Below, piece by piece: positions 53,252-53,443 of a stretch of DNA of 53,443 bases. A program made the position numbers and the translations under genes. The notes beneath the pieces are model-generated. The model searched no databases and was not told the origin of the DNA. It saw nothing but the letters and a program-made list of their open reading frames with translations. The stretch comes from Thermoflexales bacterium (lineage in GTDB: Bacteria > Chloroflexota > Anaerolineae > J036 > Brachytrichaceae). The DNA is taken from positions 1 through 53,443 of the forward strand of contig JANWVF010000058.1 of assembly GCA_025056965.1 (NCBI GenBank), written 5' to 3'. Every line of letters begins with the position of its first letter. Position 1 is the first letter of the stretch.

Positions 53252-53443
53252 ATGCCCCCTCATGCCGATGGAGCCAGCAAAGCGCTCGACGCCACCGTTC
53301 TCAACCTGCGCAAGCGCTTTGGCGAGGGCGCGATCATGAAGCTGGGCGAGGCGGCCAACATGCAGGTGGAGGCCATCCCCACCGGCGCGCTCTCCTTGGA
53401 CCTGGCCCTGGGGGTGGGCGGCATTCCCCGCGGCCGTGTCACC
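53252..53443 (+). CDS. recA: Recombinase RecA, 5' part only
   Basis: The first 64 codons are present and the gene runs off the right edge. [17 protein letters not shown] and [20 protein letters not shown] are the RecA N-terminal helix and the strand before the Walker A loop, which lies outside the window. RecA forms filaments on single-stranded DNA for recombination and SOS induction. The ATG at 53252 has GGAG 8 nt upstream and a promoter at 53184-53212. Confidence 0.95.
   Translation, partial: MPPHADGASKALDATVLNLRKRFGEGAIMKLGEAANMQVEAIPTGALSLDLALGVGGIPRGRVT

Overview
The window is about 53 kb of GC-rich bacterial chromosome, almost fully coding, with no rRNA, tRNA, insertion sequence, prophage or CRISPR array that I can see. 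The mix of genes points to the phylum Chloroflexota, perhaps an Anaerolineae-type lineage (inference, moderate confidence). It includes secreted proteins with Big-1/DUF11-type repeats and a terminal FLPIVRR tail, proline/threonine-rich stalk proteins, many lipobox lipoproteins, a short EF-Ts, a type 2 IPP isomerase, DUF4013/DUF2085/DUF4126 membrane proteins and a 7TM-GAF sensor without a kinase. No outer-membrane biogenesis genes are seen.

Layout. 1-8.1 kb: a subtilisin-like secreted protease whose 5' part is broken, a PD-(D/E)XK-like coiled-coil protein, a large membrane protein fusing a glycosidase-like domain to an O-antigen ligase, and a ThuA-like protein. 8.3-14.7 kb: a kinase-less sensor, a stalk protein with a GNAT acetyltransferase, purine nucleoside phosphorylase, a Xer-type recombinase and a methyltransferase. 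14.7-21.6 kb: a serpin and a central-carbon cluster ppc-yvcK-gap. 21.7-25.9 kb: a degenerate metallo-beta-lactamase-fold protein, ribokinase, acyl carrier protein, type 2 IPP isomerase and a DUF6602-like protein. 26-33.1 kb: a PQQ-type sugar dehydrogenase, a GT-C/DUF2142-type membrane protein coupled to a lipoprotein, an orphan OmpR-type regulator and a nitroreductase.

33.2-38.4 kb is the conserved translation/envelope cluster, transcribed rpsB-tsf-pyrH-frr-uppS-cdsA. 38.5-42.4 kb holds overlapping uvrC-rtcA-rnz. 42.6-49.4 kb carries DUF4126, two DUF4013 paralogues, DUF2085, a degenerate SIR2-like protein with a C-terminal helical module, a beta-propeller lipoprotein, a short-chain dehydrogenase and a DUF6069-like protein. 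A 96-bp tandem repeat lies at 49.5-49.8 kb. The right end has hslO (Hsp33), Mn-type superoxide dismutase, a TDT-family transporter and the first 64 codons of recA.

Three points cut across the window. Many genes have a -10-like hexamer only 6-13 nt before the start codon and no ribosome binding site, which suggests leaderless mRNAs. Base and codon use appears to change inside pyrH near 36.1 kb, so the contig could be a chimera of two related genomes or could carry a recombined segment. The least ordinary protein architectures are the glycosidase/O-antigen-ligase fusion with a substituted nucleophile, the SIR2-like protein lacking its catalytic His, and the RtcA/RNase Z/UvrC operon.
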